From Aurantiacibacter luteus (GTDB taxonomy: Bacteria > Pseudomonadota > Alphaproteobacteria > Sphingomonadales > Sphingomonadaceae), in the NCBI RefSeq assembly GCF_001010945.1, contig NZ_LBHB01000002.1, positions 620,001 to 684,000 of the forward strand: a DNA stretch of 64,000 nt, given 5' to 3'. Position numbers and translations under genes: made by a program. Numbering within the stretch: position 1 is the stretch's first letter; each line of letters starts with the position of its first letter. The notes below the pieces were generated by a model. The model searched no databases and was not told the origin of the DNA. It saw only the letters and a program-made list of their open reading frames with translations. This document shows positions 50,711 through 59,199 of this stretch, in pieces.

Positions 50711-53326
50711 TCAGTCGGCCGCCTCGCGCTTCAACCTGTAGAGCATTTCCAGCGCCTCGCGCGGGCTCAGCGCGTCGACGTCCACCTCCGCGAGCAGGTC
50801 GCGCAGGGTGTCGCACTGTTCCTCCTCGGCCTGAAAGGCGGCGGCGAACAGCGGCAGGTCGCCGAGCCCCGCCGCCAGCCCGCCCGTTTCCGCGCGCCCC
50901 TTCTCCAGCTTGTCCAGCACCGAGCGTGCGCGCTTCACCACCGCCTCGGGCACGCCCGCGAGCTTCGCAACGGCGAGGCCGTAGCTGCGGTCCGCCGCGC
51001 CCTCGGCCACCTCGTGCAGCAGGACGAGGTCGCCCTTCCACTCGCGCGCGCGGACGTGGTGGAGGCTCAGCGCCTCGCAGCTTTCCGCCAGCCGCGCCAT
51101 TTCGTGATAGTGGGTGGCGAACAGGCAGCGGCAGCGGTTGGTTTCGTGGATGGCCTCGGCCACGGCCCATGCGAGCGCGAGGCCATCGTAGGTAGAGGTT
51201 CCGCGCCCCACCTCGTCGAGGATGACGAAGCTGCGCGGCCCTGCCTGCTGCAGGATTGCGGCGGTCTCGACCATCTCGACCATGAAGGTGGAGCGCCCGC
51301 GCGCGAGATTGTCCGAGGCGCCGACGCGGCTGAAGAGCTGGTCGACGAGGCCGATCCGCGCGGCCTTGGCGGGTACGAAGCCGCCCGCCTGTGCGAGCAG
51401 CACGATCAGCGCGTTCTGCCGCAGGAACGTGCTCTTGCCGCCCATGTTGGGCCCGCCGACCAGCCACAGCCGGTCATGCTCGCCCAGCGCGCAGTCGTTG
51501 GCGACGAAACGCTCGCCGCCCTTCGAGAGCGCCGCCTCGACCACCGGATGCCGCCCCGCCTCGATGGCGAGCGCCGGCTCGTCGACGATCTCCGGCTGGC
51601 ACCATTCGCCTTCGCTCGCCCGCTCGGCCTGTCCCGCCGCGACGTCGAGACGGGCGAGCGCGGCGGCGGTGGCGGCCACGGCTTCGCGCCGCTGCGCCAC
51701 CCGCTCCACCAGGTCCTCGAAATGCGCGTCCTCCGCCGCCTGCGCGTGGCCGCCCGCCTCGGCAATGCGGCTCGCTTCCTCGTGCAGGGTGAGCGAGTTG
51801 AAGCGCACGACGTTGGCCATGGTCTGGCGGTGGGTGAAGCCGCTCTCGGGCGCCATCAGCTTGTCGGCGTGCTTGCTCGGCACCTCGATGAAATAGCCGA
51901 GCACGCCGTTGTGGCGAATCTTCAGCGCGGGCGTGCCGGTCTCGTCGCGGTAGCGGGCCTCCATCGCGGCGATGGCGCGGCGGGCATTGCCGGAAACCTC
52001 GCGAAGCTCGTCGAGCGCATGGTCGTAGCCTGCCGCGATGAATCCGCCGTTCTGCCGCTCGGTGGGCGGCGCGGGCACCAGCGCGCGCCCGAGGAGGTCG
52101 GTCAGTTCGGCATGGCCGGTCAGCGCAGGCAGCAGGCCGTCGAGCAGCGCGGGCCGGTCGGCCTTGCCCTTCAGCACGTCGTGCACCCGCCGCGCCTCGA
52201 TCAACCCGTCGCGCACCTGCCCGAGATCGCGTGGGGAGCCGCGTCCCGCCACAAGCCGCCCGAGCGCGCGGCCGAGGTCGGGCAGGGCGCGCAGCAGGCT
52301 CCGCAGGTCGGCGCGCAGCAACGGGTCGCGGTGCAACCACCCGACGAGCGACAGCCGCGCCTCGATGCTCGCGCGATCCACCAGCGGCGCAGCGAGGTCT
52401 TCCGCCAGCAGCCGTGCGCCCGCCCCGGTCACGCAGCGATCGATGGCGGCGATCAGGCTCCCGGCGCGCCCGCCCTGCTGGCTGGCGAGGATCTCGAGGC
52501 TGGCACGCGTCGCCTCGTCCATCGCCATGTGCTCGCCCGAGGCACGCGCCACGGGCGGCAGTAGCAGCGGCAGCGTTCCGCGCCCGGCGTGGTCGAGATA
52601 GGCGAGGAGGCCACCTGCCGCCGCCAGCATGGCGCGCGAGAACTGGCCGAACCCGTCGAGCGTCGCCACGCCGTGCACCGACTTTAATCGCGCCTCGCCG
52701 CCCTCGCTGGCGAAGTCCGCGCGCGGGCGCGCCACGGCCTCCAGCGGTGCCTCGGTCCAGTCCTCGGGTGCCACGCACTCGCTCGCCCCCACGCGTGCCA
52801 GCGCCGCGCCCAGCCGCTCGGGCGCACATTCCTCCAGCACCATCGCGCCGGTCGAGATGTCGACCGAGGCCACTCCGCACACGCCGCGCAATTCGCACAC
52901 GGCGGCGAGCACGTTCGCCCGGCGCGGTTCGAGCAGCGCCTCCTCGGTCAGCGTGCCGGCGGTGACGAAGCGCACGATGTCGCGCCGCACCAGCGCCTTC
53001 GAGCTCGGCGTGCCCTCGCGCTTGGCCCGTGCGCGCGCCTCGTCCGGCGTTTCCACCTGCTCGGCGATGGCGACGCGGCAGCCGGCCTTGATCAGCCGCG
53101 CGAGGTAGCCTTCGGCCGCGTGCACCGGCACCCCGCACATCGGCACCGGATCGCCGCCGTGCTCGCCGCGGGCTGTCAGCGCGATGTCGAGCACCTGCGC
53201 CGCGGTCCGCGCATCGTCGAAGAACAGCTCGAAGAAGTCGCCCATGCGGTAGAACAGCAGGCAGTCGCCGGCCTCGGCCTTCAGGCCAAGGTACTGCTGC
53301 ATCATCGGGGTGGGCTGGGCTGTCAT
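50711..53326 (-). CDS. mutS: DNA mismatch repair protein MutS
   Basis: The 871-residue protein has the mismatch-binding motif FYRMGDFFELF (Phe-x-Glu) near the start, the connector and lever domains, and the C-terminal ATPase: Walker A GGPNMGGKSTFLRQ, then SRVGASDNLARGRSTFMVEM, Walker B SFVILDEVGRGTSTYDG and ATHYHEM. The ATG at 53326 gives the standard lead MTAQPTPMMQQYLGLK. It recognises mispairs and recruits MutL. It is divergent from maeB. Confidence 0.95.
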   Translation of the reverse strand: MTAQPTPMMQQYLGLKAEAGDCLLFYRMGDFFELFFDDARTAAQVLDIALTARGEHGGDPVPMCGVPVHAAEGYLARLIKAGCRVAIAEQVETPDEARARAKREGTPSSKALVRRDIVRFVTAGTLTEEALLEPRRANVLAAVCELRGVCGVASVDISTGAMVLEECAPERLGAALARVGASECVAPEDWTEAPLEAVARPRADFASEGGEARLKSVHGVATLDGFGQFSRAMLAAAGGLLAYLDHAGRGTLPLLLPPVARASGEHMAMDEATRASLEILASQQGGRAGSLIAAIDRCVTGAGARLLAEDLAAPLVDRASIEARLSLVGWLHRDPLLRADLRSLLRALPDLGRALGRLVAGRGSPRDLGQVRDGLIEARRVHDVLKGKADRPALLDGLLPALTGHAELTDLLGRALVPAPPTERQNGGFIAAGYDHALDELREVSGNARRAIAAMEARYRDETGTPALKIRHNGVLGYFIEVPSKHADKLMAPESGFTHRQTMANVVRFNSLTLHEEASRIAEAGGHAQAAEDAHFEDLVERVAQRREAVAATAAALARLDVAAGQAERASEGEWCQPEIVDEPALAIEAGRHPVVEAALSKGGERFVANDCALGEHDRLWLVGGPNMGGKSTFLRQNALIVLLAQAGGFVPAKAARIGLVDQLFSRVGASDNLARGRSTFMVEMVETAAILQQAGPRSFVILDEVGRGTSTYDGLALAWAVAEAIHETNRCRCLFATHYHEMARLAESCEALSLHHVRAREWKGDLVLLHEVAEGAADRSYGLAVAKLAGVPEAVVKRARSVLDKLEKGRAETGGLAAGLGDLPLFAAAFQAEEEQCDTLRDLLAEVDVDALSPREALEMLYRLKREAAD

Positions 53327-53450
53327 CGCTTGGCATTCACGCCTAGCGGGGCGCGAAGCGATTCGGGAAGGGCAGGGCGCGGCCCTATCCCCTATCGCTC
53401 CCGCCAAAGCCTCTCTATGGCTGAGTCCGAGAGCAAGGAGAGGCGCACAG

Positions 53451-55715
53451 GTGGCCGAAGAGAAGACCAGCAGTTTCACGGCGCGCGAAGCGCTGTTCTA
53501 CCACGAGACCATCCGGCCCGGTAAGATCGAGATCATCGCCTCCAAGCCGATGACGACGCAGCGCGACCTCAGCCTCGCCTATTCGCCGGGCGTCGCCGTG
53601 CCGGTGGAGGCCATCGCCGCCGATCCCGCCTGCGCCGCGCGCTACACCGCCCGCTCCAACCTCGTCGCCGTCATTTCCAACGGCACCGCCATCCTCGGCC
53701 TCGGCAACCTCGGCGCGCTGGCATCGAAGCCGGTGATGGAAGGCAAGGCGGTGCTGTTCAAGCGCTTCGCCGACGTCGATTCCATCGATATCGAGCTCGA
53801 CACCGAGGACCCCGAGGCCTTTATCAACGCGGTCGCGCTGATGGAGCCGAGCTTCGGTGGCATCAACTTGGAAGACATTGCCGCGCCCGAATGCTTCATC
53901 ATCGAGCAGGCGCTGCGCGAGCGGATGAATATCCCCGTCATGCACGACGACCAGCACGGCACGGCGATCATCGCGGCGGCGGGTCTCATCAACGCCTGCT
54001 ACCTCACCGGCCGCGACCTCAAGGACGTGAAGATGGTGGTGAACGGCGCGGGCGCCTCGGCGCTCGCCTGCACGGCGCTGATCAAGTCGGTCGGCGTGCC
54101 GCACGAGAACGTGATCGTGTGCGACCGCTCCGGTCCGATCTACCCGGGCCGCGAGGGCGTGGACCAGTGGAAGAGCGCGCACGCCGTGCCCACCGACGCG
54201 CGCACGCTGGAGGAAGCGCTGGCGGGCGCGGACATCTTCCTCGGCCTCTCCGCCGCGGGTGCGCTGAAGCCCGAGTGGGTGGCGGCGATGGCCGACCAGC
54301 CGATCATCTTTGCCATGGCCAATCCCGTGCCCGAGATCATGCCGGAGGAGGCGCAGGCCGTGCGCCCCGATGCCATCATCGCCACCGGCCGCAGCGACTA
54401 CCCCAACCAGGTCAACAACGTGCTGGGCTTCCCCTTCATCTTCCGCGGCGCGCTCGACGTGCGGGCGACCGCGATCAACGAGGAGATGAAGGTCGCCGCC
54501 GCGAGAGCCATCGCCGAGCTGGCGCGCGAGCGGGTGCCCGAAGAAGTCGCCGCGGCCTACGGCGTCAACCACCAGTTCGGGCGCGAATACATCATTCCGG
54601 CGCCCTTCGATCCGCGCCTGATGGAGCGCGTTTCGTGCGCGGTGGCCAAGGCGGCGATGGATTCGGGCGTGGCGCAGGATCCCATCGAGGATTTCGAAGC
54701 CTATGCGCTCAAGCTGCGCAGCCGCCTCAATCCCACCACCTCGGCGCTCACCCGCGTCTACGAGGATGCCAAAGCCAATCCCAAGCGCATGGTCTTCGCC
54801 GAGGCGGAGGAGGAGGTGGCCCTGCGCGCCGCGATCCAGTTCCGCGACTTTGGCTACGGCACGCCGATCCTGGTGGGCCGCACGGAAAAGGTGCTCGAGA
54901 AGCTGGAGGAGCTCGGCGTCGATGATCCCGAGAGCTTCGAGATCGAGAACTCGAATACCTCCGAGCACATCGAGCCGATGGTCGATTTCCTCTACAAGCG
55001 GCTGCAACGACGCGGGTATACGGAACGCGACGTGCGCCGCATGGTGAACCAGGAGCGCAACGTCTTTGCCGCCCTGCTGGTGGCGCTCGACATCGGCGAT
55101 GGGATGATCACCGGTCTCACCCGCACCTACGCCCAGTCGGCGCGCGAGATCGCCCGCGTGCTCGATGCCAAGCCCGGCGCGACGCCCTTCGGCGTGCACA
55201 TGGTAATCGGAAAGAACCACACGACCTTCCTCGCCGACACCACGATCAACGAGCGGCCCAGCGCCGAGCAGCTCGCCCACATCGCCAAGGAAACCGCCGC
55301 CGTGGCGCGGCGCATGGGGCACGAGCCGCGCGTGGCCTTCCTGTCCTACTCCACCTTCGGCAACCCGCCCGGCCAGTGGCTCGGCAACATCCGCGACGCC
55401 GTGGCGATCCTCGATGCCGACGAGAGCGTGAACTTCGAGTACGAGGGCGAGATGGCGCCCGATGCGGCGCTCAACGAAAAGGTCATGGCGCTCTATCCTT
55501 TCAGTCGCCTGTCGGGCCCGGCCAACGTGCTGATCTTCCCCGGCCTGCAGAGCGCCAATCTCTCGGCCAAGCTGCTGCGCGAGCTTTCCGGCGACACCAC
55601 CATCGGGCCGATGATGATCGGCTCGGAAAAACCCGTGCAGATCGCGCCCATGACATCGATCGCGCCCGACATCCTCACGCTCGCCGTGCTGGCGACGGCC
55701 GGCGTGGTGGGCTGA
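53451..55715 (+). CDS. maeB: NADP-dependent malic enzyme with phosphotransacetylase-like C-terminus
   Basis: The 754-residue multi-domain enzyme decarboxylates malate to pyruvate. The N-terminal half has PGKIEIIASKPMTTQRDLSLAYSPGVAVP, the metal-ligand region VMHDDQHGTAIIAAAGL, and the NAD(P) motif VVNGAGASALAC. The C-terminal half (from ~430) is a PTA-like domain (MVFAEAEEEVALRAAIQF ... SANLSAKLLRELSGDTTIGPMMIG) that regulates activity. The start is a GTG at 53451 with GGAGAGG before it; the frame extends upstream without features. Confidence 0.93.
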   Translation: MAEEKTSSFTAREALFYHETIRPGKIEIIASKPMTTQRDLSLAYSPGVAVPVEAIAADPACAARYTARSNLVAVISNGTAILGLGNLGALASKPVMEGKAVLFKRFADVDSIDIELDTEDPEAFINAVALMEPSFGGINLEDIAAPECFIIEQALRERMNIPVMHDDQHGTAIIAAAGLINACYLTGRDLKDVKMVVNGAGASALACTALIKSVGVPHENVIVCDRSGPIYPGREGVDQWKSAHAVPTDARTLEEALAGADIFLGLSAAGALKPEWVAAMADQPIIFAMANPVPEIMPEEAQAVRPDAIIATGRSDYPNQVNNVLGFPFIFRGALDVRATAINEEMKVAAARAIAELARERVPEEVAAAYGVNHQFGREYIIPAPFDPRLMERVSCAVAKAAMDSGVAQDPIEDFEAYALKLRSRLNPTTSALTRVYEDAKANPKRMVFAEAEEEVALRAAIQFRDFGYGTPILVGRTEKVLEKLEELGVDDPESFEIENSNTSEHIEPMVDFLYKRLQRRGYTERDVRRMVNQERNVFAALLVALDIGDGMITGLTRTYAQSAREIARVLDAKPGATPFGVHMVIGKNHTTFLADTTINERPSAEQLAHIAKETAAVARRMGHEPRVAFLSYSTFGNPPGQWLGNIRDAVAILDADESVNFEYEGEMAPDAALNEKVMALYPFSRLSGPANVLIFPGLQSANLSAKLLRELSGDTTIGPMMIGSEKPVQIAPMTSIAPDILTLAVLATAGVVG

Positions 55716-55739
55716 CCGAGGCTCGCCGGGCGGGTGCGC

Positions 55740-56468
55740 TCAACGCCTGCGGAAGCGGAAGTACCAGACCTCGTGGCCGTAGACCGTGCGGGCCTTGTGC
55801 TCGTAGCGCGTCTCGGACCAGCCGGAGGGGCGGTTGCGGAAGCCATCCGGCCCCTCGATCACCCATTCGAACGGCGCGTCCGGCCCGCTGGTGAAGCGGC
55901 GCATCACCATCAGCGCATGCCGCACGTAGACCGGGTGGTCGGTGCCAAAACGCAGTTCGCCGCCCGGCTTCAGCTTGTCCGCCATCAGCCGCACCGGCCC
56001 GTCGTTCATCATCCGCCGCTTGGCGTGCCGGGCCTTGGGCCAGGGGTCGGGGTGGAGGAGGTAAATCATCGTCAGCGCACCGTCGGGCACGCGGGCGAGA
56101 ATCTCCAACGCGTCGCCGTGGTGCATGCGGACATTGGCGAGCCGCCCGCCGCCCTCATGTCCGTCGCGCACGTGCACCAGAGCCTGCGCGACGCCGTTCA
56201 GGAACGGCTCGGCGCCGATGAAGCCGTGGTCGGGCAGCAGGTCGGCGCGGTAGGCGAGGTGCTCGCCGCCGCCGAAGCCGATCTCGAAGTGCAGTGGGCG
56301 CTCGTCGCCGAACAGCGCGGTCGATGTTACCGGGCCATTCGCTGGCACGGCGATCTGCGGCAGCAGCGTCTCGACGAGGTCGGCCTGCGCGGCGCGCAGC
56401 GGCTTGCCGTGGCTGCGCCCGTACAGCCGCCCCAGCGTGGTCGGATCGCCTTCCTTGTTCGCGCTCAT
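55740..56468 (-). CDS. trmB: tRNA (guanine-N7)-methyltransferase
   Basis: The 242-residue SAM enzyme modifies G46 of tRNA. Motifs: LYGRSHGKPLRAAQADLVETLLPQ, LHFEIGFGGGEHLAYRADLLPDHGFIGAEPF (SAM site), MIYLLHPDPWPKARHAKRRM (catalytic PDPWPKxRHxKRR) and a final YEHKARTVYGHEVWYFRFRR. The ATG at 56468 is chosen because MSANKEG begins the family region. It converges with maeB. Confidence 0.94.
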   Translation of the reverse strand: MSANKEGDPTTLGRLYGRSHGKPLRAAQADLVETLLPQIAVPANGPVTSTALFGDERPLHFEIGFGGGEHLAYRADLLPDHGFIGAEPFLNGVAQALVHVRDGHEGGGRLANVRMHHGDALEILARVPDGALTMIYLLHPDPWPKARHAKRRMMNDGPVRLMADKLKPGGELRFGTDHPVYVRHALMVMRRFTSGPDAPFEWVIEGPDGFRNRPSGWSETRYEHKARTVYGHEVWYFRFRRR

Positions 56469-56560
56469 GGGCGCGCCTCTAGCGAGCAAGGGAGAGCTTT
56501 GCCAGTCATCGCGCAGACCCGCCGTTCAGCGTTCCGGCGCTGTAGGACAGCGGATTCGCG

Positions 56561-57325
56561 TCAGCCCCAGGCCGTCCACACGCCATAGGCGCTGGTGACC
56601 GTCAGCACGATGCCCACGAGGATCAGCATGAGCTTGGGGCTGAAGTGCTTGGCGGCAAAGGCACCGATGGGCGCGGCCACGATGCCGCCGATCAGCAGGC
56701 CCAGCGTCGCCCCGGCGAGGTCGGCCACGCCGAGATGGAAGATGAAGGTGGCCGAGACCGCCACGGTCAGGAAGAATTCCGCCGAGTTGACCGTCCCCAC
56801 GACCTTGCGCGGATCGGCACCCTGGATCAGCAGGTTGCTCGTTACCACCGGCCCCCAGCCGCCGCCGCCCGCGGCATCCAGGAAACCGCCGACCAGTCCC
56901 AGCGGGGCGACGTGCTTTGCCACCTTCTGCTTGGGCGGATAGAACAGGCCGCGCACCAGCAGGTAGATGCCGATGCCGGCGAGGTAGATCAGCACGAAGG
57001 GTTTCACCACCGAGGCATCGATGGAGCTGAGCAGGTAGGCCCCCGTCACCCCGCCGATGACCCCGGGAATCACCAGCCGGGCGAACAGCGCCTTATCGAT
57101 GTTGCCGTTCAGCAGGTGGCTGATGCCGCTGGTGGCGGTGGTGAAGCATTCGACCACATGGACGCGCTGGCTGGCGAGTGCCGGGGGCACGCCCAGCAGG
57201 CCGACCAGCAGCGTGTTGCAGATCACCCCGAAGGCCATGCCCAGCGCGCCGTCCACCAGTTGCGCGGCGAAGCCGATGAGGATGAATGGCAGGAGCGCCG
57301 TGAGGTCGATACCGAGAACTTCCAT
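56561..57325 (-). CDS. TSUP-family permease (TauE/SafE, YfcA-like)
   Basis: The 254-residue inner-membrane protein has about eight hydrophobic segments and the paired TSUP motifs: FAAQLVDGALGMAFGVICNTLLVGLLGVPPALASQRVHVVE, and GLVGGFLDAAGGGGWGPVVTSNLLIQGADPRKVVGTVNSAEFF. Substrates of this group are sulfite, sulfoacetate or similar organosulfur anions; here none is indicated. The ATG at 57325 is placed by MEVLGIDL, just before the first helix. Confidence 0.9.
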   Translation of the reverse strand: MEVLGIDLTALLPFILIGFAAQLVDGALGMAFGVICNTLLVGLLGVPPALASQRVHVVECFTTATSGISHLLNGNIDKALFARLVIPGVIGGVTGAYLLSSIDASVVKPFVLIYLAGIGIYLLVRGLFYPPKQKVAKHVAPLGLVGGFLDAAGGGGWGPVVTSNLLIQGADPRKVVGTVNSAEFFLTVAVSATFIFHLGVADLAGATLGLLIGGIVAAPIGAFAAKHFSPKLMLILVGIVLTVTSAYGVWTAWG

Positions 57326-57431
57326 CGGGCAGGCGCTTTCGAGCAGTTGCGTCGGCCCGCAAGTAGCCGCGCGCAAATCACCCGGCGAGAAGGATTTTCT
57401 TTATCGGCACCGCGGCCGTTCCTTTTTGCGC

Positions 57432-57857
57432 TCAGGCGGCGCGGGCGAGCGCCGGATTGATTGCCGGGGCCACCCGGCGCTGCTCGCGGACCTCGTCCAG
57501 CAGGGCGATGAGCTGGCGCGGCCTGACCGGCTTCTGCACCAGCCGGTCGGCGATCGGGTCGCCCCCGAGCGCGGCGAGGCGGGCGATGTCGTACCCGGTC
57601 ACCAGCATGGTGGTCATGCCGGGATAGTCGCGGCCGATCGCGCGCAGCAGCTGGGTGCCGTCTTCGACGCCCTCCAGCGCATGGTCGACGAAGGCCACGT
57701 CGGGCCGGCACTCGGCGAACATGCGCCGCGCGCCCGCTGCGCAGGCCGCTTCGCCGACGCCGGTGTGGCCGGCCGCGGCACAGATCTCGCGCAGCAGAAA
57801 GGTCATGATCGCATCGTCCTCGACGATGGCAACCCGCAGGCTTTCGCCCCGCTCCAT
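57432..57857 (-). CDS. Stand-alone response regulator receiver protein
   Basis: The 141-residue receiver has acidic pocket VEDDA, phosphoacceptor Asp58 in VAFVDHALEGVEDG, Thr in MLVTGYD and Lys in VQKPVRPRQL. It has no output domain, so it is a signal relay like DivK. The ATG at 57857 follows GGGGGATTGTCT; a GTG nine codons upstream is less likely. It lies 172 nt downstream of ctrA with a hairpin between. Confidence 0.87.
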   Translation of the reverse strand: MERGESLRVAIVEDDAIMTFLLREICAAAGHTGVGEAACAAGARRMFAECRPDVAFVDHALEGVEDGTQLLRAIGRDYPGMTTMLVTGYDIARLAALGGDPIADRLVQKPVRPRQLIALLDEVREQRRVAPAINPALARAA

Positions 57858-57968
57858 AGACAATCCCCCCGATGTCGATCCCACGACTTAGTGAGCGAGA
57901 GGAAGAAGGAATTCTATCGGGAGAAGCGCGTAGCCGACCCCGCCGCGGTGGAGATTGGCCGTGACGCA

Positions 57969-58001
57969 GGACGCCCGGCGGCGCGTAGCCACCGGGCGTC
58001 C
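57969..58001. other. Strong hairpin between ctrA and the stand-alone receiver
   Basis: A perfect 10-bp stem (57969-57978 with 57992-58001) with an inner 3-bp extension encloses a short loop. It lies 29 nt after the ctrA stop. No T tract follows on the minus strand, so it may be a Rho-linked end or a 3' stability element. Confidence 0.55.
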
Positions 58002-58029
58002 TTCAAAACCCCGTCCAGGGCTAGGAATT

Positions 58030-58725
58030 TCAGGCGGCGACCTGTTCGGCCTCCGGGTCGCGCAGCACGTAGCCGCGGCCCCACACGGTCTCGATGTAGT
58101 TGTCCCCGCCGCACGCGCTCGACAGCTTCTTGCGCAGCTTGCAGATGAACACGTCGATGATCTTGAGTTCGGGTTCGTCCATGCCGCCGTAGAGGTGGTT
58201 GAGGAACATTTCCTTGGTCAGCGTGGTGCCCTTGCGGAGCGAAAGCAGCTCCAGCATGGCGTATTCCTTGCCGGTCAGGTGGACCCGCGCGCCGTCGACC
58301 TCGACGGTCTTGGCATCGAGGTTCACCGCCAGCTTGCCGGTGCGGATGACCGACTGGCTGTGGCCCTTGGAGCGGCGGACCACGGCGTGAATGCGGGCGA
58401 CCAGCTCGTCGCGGTGGAAGGGCTTGGTGACGTAGTCGTCCGCGCCGAAACCGAAGGAGCGGATCTTCGAGTCCATCTCGGCGATGCCCGACAGGATCAG
58501 AACCGGCGTCTGCACCTTGGCGACGCGCAGCTTCTTGAGCACGTCGTATCCGTGCATGTCGGGCAGGTTCAGGTCGAGCAGGATGATGTCGTAATCATAG
58601 AGCTTGCCCAGATCGAGGCCTTCCTCGCCCAGGTCCGTCTGGTAGACGTTGAAGCCTTCGGCCGTCAGCATCAGCTCGATCGCCTTGGCGGTGGTCGGCT
58701 CGTCTTCGATCAACAGAACGCGCAT
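58030..58725 (-). CDS. ctrA: Cell-cycle response regulator CtrA
   Basis: The 231-residue OmpR-class regulator has an N-terminal receiver with Asp51 ([15 protein letters not shown]), Lys in [12 protein letters not shown], and a winged-helix output ([54 protein letters not shown]) that is near identical to CtrA throughout alphaproteobacteria. It ends with -Ala-Ala, as does the ClpXP-degraded Caulobacter protein. It controls division, motility and, in Rhodobacter, GTA expression. TTAA-rich DNA, a GANTC site and a dispersed repeat lie upstream. Confidence 0.96.
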   Translation of the reverse strand: MRVLLIEDEPTTAKAIELMLTAEGFNVYQTDLGEEGLDLGKLYDYDIILLDLNLPDMHGYDVLKKLRVAKVQTPVLILSGIAEMDSKIRSFGFGADDYVTKPFHRDELVARIHAVVRRSKGHSQSVIRTGKLAVNLDAKTVEVDGARVHLTGKEYAMLELLSLRKGTTLTKEMFLNHLYGGMDEPELKIIDVFICKLRKKLSSACGGDNYIETVWGRGYVLRDPEAEQVAA

Positions 58726-58876
58726 CTTTGGAACCCCTTTGTCCCCGTTCGGTAACCCCCGGTAAAGGGGTGTTGCCGCGAATTAACCACGAGCCTTGTC
58801 ACCGAAAAAGGTTAACAATGGGTTTCACGCGTTAAGACTTTCTGGGTGAGTCCTTTGGGTGACAGTTTTGGTTTTG

Positions 58877-58971
58877 CGTTTCCGCCTCCGCGGAAACGTC
58901 CTCGGCGCTGTTCTCTCCGCCGGGGCTGCGCTCCGGCTGCGAGGCGCCTGCGGGCGGCCGTTCGGCCTTGC
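58877..58971 (-). repeat. Copy of the two-hairpin repeat in the ctrA upstream region
   Basis: Read on the minus strand: GCAA (58971-58968), stem GGCC/GGCC (58967-58964 with 58959-58956) around loop GAAC, GCCCGCAG (58955-58948), GCCGAGG (58906-58900), then hairpin 2, a perfect 9-bp stem (58898-58890 with 58885-58877, loop GGAG). It points towards ctrA, 150 nt away. Confidence 0.78.
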
Positions 58972-59053
58972 CTTCGCTGCGCTCGGTTGGGTCGCTCGCT
59001 GTTAAGAGGTTTGCGCGGAAGTCTTAAGATCGGCGGTTTTCACCCACCTGTCA

Positions 59054-59072
59054 CCCCGGACTTGTTCCGGGG
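59054..59072. repeat. Short REP-like palindrome
   Basis: CCCCGGA at 59054-59060 pairs with TCCGGGG at 59066-59072 around CTTGT. This CCCGGA...TCCGGG form is a common intergenic palindrome in alphaproteobacteria. Confidence 0.55.
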
Positions 59073-59199
59073 CAGCGCTTCCTTCCCCGAAGTTGACACT
59101 GTCAAGCGAGCCTCCCGCCAGAAACCGCGCATTTCCGCCATTCTCGCGCCATTCCAAAGTTGACACTCCGCCGGGTGAGCGGAAAAACTTGCGCGCCCC

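Larger units (their letters stand above)
58726..59199. promoter_or_regulatory. Long intergenic region upstream of ctrA
   Basis: This 474-nt region has no gene I can support. Close to ctrA lie TTAA half-sites at about 58784, 58812 and 58832, and a GANTC site at 58848-58852; further TTAA at about 59002 and 59024. A dispersed two-hairpin repeat lies at 58877-58971. Past it are a palindrome (59054-59072) and an 11-bp direct repeat AAGTTGACACT (59090-59100 and 59157-59167). Confidence 0.55.
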
